Source: an uncultured Lachnospiraceae bacterium (GTDB lineage: Bacteria > Bacillota > Clostridia > Lachnospirales > Lachnospiraceae). Taken from it: 6,778 nucleotides of DNA. A program made the position numbers and the translations under genes. Shown here piece after piece: positions 5,301-6,778 of this stretch (within the stretch, counting starts at the first letter, position 1; each line of letters opens with the position of its first letter). Under the pieces are notes generated by a model, which was not told the origin of the DNA, ran no database searches, and saw only the letters and a program-made list of their open reading frames with translations. The stretch is from contig CAJUHQ010000159.1 of the NCBI GenBank assembly GCA_910586095.1, positions 1 through 6,778 of the forward strand, written 5' to 3'.

Positions 5301-6778
5301 GAGCTGCCAAGTGGTATCGAGAGCATTGACTCAAAATCATTTTTTGATACAAAAAATGAGGTAGATTATTCGTATTTTACCCAAGAGTACAAGAAAACCG
5401 CAGCTACAGAAAACTCAAAGACACAAAGTGAGTATGAAACAATTGATGTTACAGTAAATATAGGTCAAATCCAAAAAGTCGATAATTTAATGAAATCGTA
5501 TTCGATTGATGGAGCAGCGCATCCAGAAACATACCATAAAGATGAACGCTATGCTGAAGTTATTGGTGATACTGCTTATAAGAATGATAATCCAGATTCT
5601 TCAATTATTGTTTCTACAGGAGGCTTGTTTAGCGGTGGATTCCATGAGGCTACTATAACGGGGACAGATCCTGCAGAAAGTGTAATCTGGTCTAATCCCT
5701 ATGAGGGACATACATACAAAGAAGTTTATACTTCAGGCAATGATTATCTGACCTCCATCAATATGCGCGGGGTTAAGGAATTGCCGCAGTATGCGTTTGA
5801 TAGCTGTGAGAATCTGTTGACAGTAACTTTTAATGCAGTAGAAAAGATGGGCAATCTGCCATTTAGAGGCTGCAAAAATCTGTATAATATCAATACAGGG
5901 GACAGCAAGTTTGCTTTTGAGAATCTGCTGCTCTACGAGAAAAAGGATGATGGATCGACAGAACTTATACAATGTCTAGAAGGCAGAGGACAAAGGTCGG
6001 ATAATGGACAGAATTATTATACAAATGCTGTCACAAGTGAAAGAGATCCTATGCTTGCCACGGTTAGTAGTATTAGAAAAGGTGCTTTTTCAAATTGTAC
6101 AGAGATTGCTACAATCAATTTGGAAGATTCAAAAATACGTAATATTCCAGAGAGAGCCTTTGAAAACTGTGAGAATTTGTTCCAGGTGACTTTACCTAAA
6201 ACTGTCAGTACAATTGGACCAAAGGCATTTAATGGGATTAAAGTGAGACAATTGTATCTGACAATCGAAAATCCAAATTGTCAGATTGCTAAAGATGCAT
6301 TTGATTTTAAACATACAAACTCAGTGACTATTTACGGCATTGAAAAACTGGAGAATGGTGATCCAAGTACCACCTATGAGAGTTATGAGATAATTAAGAA
6401 AGAACTCGAGGAGAGTGGATTAGGGGGAGATCAAATTCATTTTGAAGAGCCAAAAGATTTGATGTATATACTTACTTTCCAGGATGAACTAGGTAACATT
6501 ATTGAGGCACTTCCAGTAGGCAAGGGTGAAACACTTAGGAATCCACCCACAGCTCCAAATAAAACGGGGTATAGGTTTGATTATTGGATATGTACAGATG
6601 CTCGTGATGAAAATGGCGCTACGATTACACTTACAGGGGAAGCAACGTATTCAAATGTAACAGGGAATAGAACAATCAGACCAATCTATGTAATAGATAA
6701 TTCTTCTATTGTTCCAGATGGAAACGATCACAAGTTGACAGTAGTAAACGGCAAGGCAATGATAGGCGGAAACATGGT
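2385..6778 (+). CDS. Giant secreted BspA-like LRR / InlB-repeat surface protein (3' end outside window)
   Basis: An unbroken frame of 1464 codons runs off the window without a stop. The first 44 residues are a signal peptide: basic n-region (RRRIQR), hydrophobic core (about 19-34), cleavage likely after VQA at 44. Residues 45-400 match nothing I recognise, are Ser/Thr/Asn-rich, and include a probable helical stretch (about 230-303). BspA-type LRR_5 repeats, with recurring AF..C..L and short beta-strand motifs, form islands at about 403-563, 589-625, 782-835, 1122-1174 and 1227-1292, with degenerate copies between. An InlB B-repeat (Listeria-Bacteroides/Flg_new type) spans about 1361-1436, with TFQDELG, GYRFDYW and an IRPIYV end. 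The last residues (HKLTVVNG) look like the start of a further bacterial repeat domain. Such proteins are exported and displayed at the surface, often for adhesion. It shares its promoter sequence with the sortase upstream, so it is the likely sortase client. The sorting signal itself is not in the window. Start 2385 is chosen by its ribosome site. Confidence 0.9.
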   Translation, partial: MTKSGKKKNGKLRRRIQRTIAAVTMITAVVVAAIPVENLGTVQADNSRALLPDMTSEIDAETAHYEKNNYENAYSGGTAIVQRIIESGGGGSFIDVFEVKKQSSGNVAMIINDIIGDGFHGSETELTINSTEYCDYVQFDEAFIGDVEKGLNDSSGAAKQFAVTFGNTPQSFNVPSTAPSGSGLSNIQFNTIDTASLTDTSVAVPITINTNTNAQGYTNFSSLTNLSSKTMYEQSFGQRIYNERISAINAYNQNATSLAANITNFITRVTATNYTWQGSDTTEWNNYVNQANTLNNRYNSLQSLSTPWTDFDKADNGLDSIVDYIIRNYCKNGTTGLVNFRLKGLTKRIAGTGGKSESVYVPQYTGQGNYTGMLDTKQYLASTSVEIRGIASSDTTNKAFKKTLLNTIVLPSGLQFIGEGAFSESNLTSVTVNAGACEIIGKEAFAGCTRLATINFTFGGGDGSNRFMTIDNKAFYGAAITSVKIPYSVKTVGAGAFANATSLTEVIFDDTGRGSDIDIEKGAFYDCTALAKVEFPQNNTRQYKIQKGAFAIVNPGGALTDFKFPGGNVDINYGNNADDYDYILANRNTLKTVTFPGGLKTLVPDNTLAGCNNLSYVVFPEGAKKAGYTPDKLFADVWGDPGFYVEGPEILDTPTSKSTPRETTWKAKAGLTKTNPDVWALTSVPYKFTDSNGKVHFEIGTGHETDQDGNPIGPPKYIANIEVIDNNNKLASLVSYFPAPTSGTPTKPEKVWLTIPTKVGEYSVVSIEQGCFDDAKDLKDNVTQLTIGDSVKDIKAGAFKEMKALQWVDIGSAVTNIESEAFAGCEKLENVVFSQAITSTLSEDDVEYWQELKIADDAFKTNSKRLTFHGAVNPNYAPFKIAMSANNSDLLKTENQICYKTDAPLNLTIIRNRNDGKATLINYPHYEDIKVENQDIVNIFEKVYITGQSITEEEREKLNSDAGKAIIQTLKMELPSGIESIDSKSFFDTKNEVDYSYFTQEYKKTAATENSKTQSEYETIDVTVNIGQIQKVDNLMKSYSIDGAAHPETYHKDERYAEVIGDTAYKNDNPDSSIIVSTGGLFSGGFHEATITGTDPAESVIWSNPYEGHTYKEVYTSGNDYLTSINMRGVKELPQYAFDSCENLLTVTFNAVEKMGNLPFRGCKNLYNINTGDSKFAFENLLLYEKKDDGSTELIQCLEGRGQRSDNGQNYYTNAVTSERDPMLATVSSIRKGAFSNCTEIATINLEDSKIRNIPERAFENCENLFQVTLPKTVSTIGPKAFNGIKVRQLYLTIENPNCQIAKDAFDFKHTNSVTIYGIEKLENGDPSTTYESYEIIKKELEESGLGGDQIHFEEPKDLMYILTFQDELGNIIEALPVGKGETLRNPPTAPNKTGYRFDYWICTDARDENGATITLTGEATYSNVTGNRTIRPIYVIDNSSIVPDGNDHKLTVVNGKAMIGGNM

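Noticed and set aside
2042..5972. Several minus-strand open frames opposite the LRR gene and its leader
   Set aside because: They are antisense shadows of a long coherent coding frame, without ribosome sites or recognisable products.
6004..6189. 61-codon + strand open frame inside the LRR gene
   Set aside because: It is out of frame with the LRR repeats it overlaps, which are clearly coding in the other frame.
1..6778. CRISPR array, tRNA, rRNA, insertion sequence or integrase
   Set aside because: No regularly spaced repeats, no tRNA-like cloverleaf, no transposase or integrase motifs and no flanking terminal inverted repeats were seen. The only direct repeat of note is the promoter pair.

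Overview
The window looks like chromosomal DNA of a low-to-moderate GC, Gram-positive gut Clostridia member. Lachnospiraceae is my best guess, from purine-rich AGGAG-type ribosome sites, A/T-ending codons, a class B sortase, and a signal peptide and BspA-type leucine-rich-repeat architecture I associate with that family. No database search was possible, so the taxonomy is inference. All supported genes are on the + strand.

Layout. (1) 18-185: a 55-codon gene for a small charged helical protein of unknown function, with a probable terminator at 221-270. (2) 186-627: no convincing gene. This stretch holds the terminator, a sigma-A-like promoter (406-433), and a roughly 190-nt leader whose first element is a 24-position hairpin (448-508). 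(3) 628-1851: a class B sortase with an unusually large cytoplasmic N-terminal part, followed by a strong intrinsic terminator (1859-1898). (4) 1852-2384: no convincing gene. A second promoter (1918-1945) matches the first over 30 identical bases, 48 of 52 overall, and is followed by a roughly 430-nt leader with several hairpins. (5) 2385 to the window end: the first 1464 codons of a very large secreted surface protein. It has a signal peptide, an unassigned region, islands of BspA-like (LRR_5) repeats, an InlB B-repeat, and the start of what looks like another repeat domain. It has no stop codon in the window.

How it fits together. The terminator after the sortase separates the two large genes into different transcription units, but each unit starts from a copy of the same promoter. 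The simplest reading is a sortase and surface-substrate pair expressed under one control, each mRNA carrying its own structured leader. The sortase would anchor the LRR protein to peptidoglycan through a C-terminal sorting signal, which would lie outside this window and has not been seen. The most noteworthy points are the twin promoter, the long leader hairpins, and the cytoplasmic module on the sortase.
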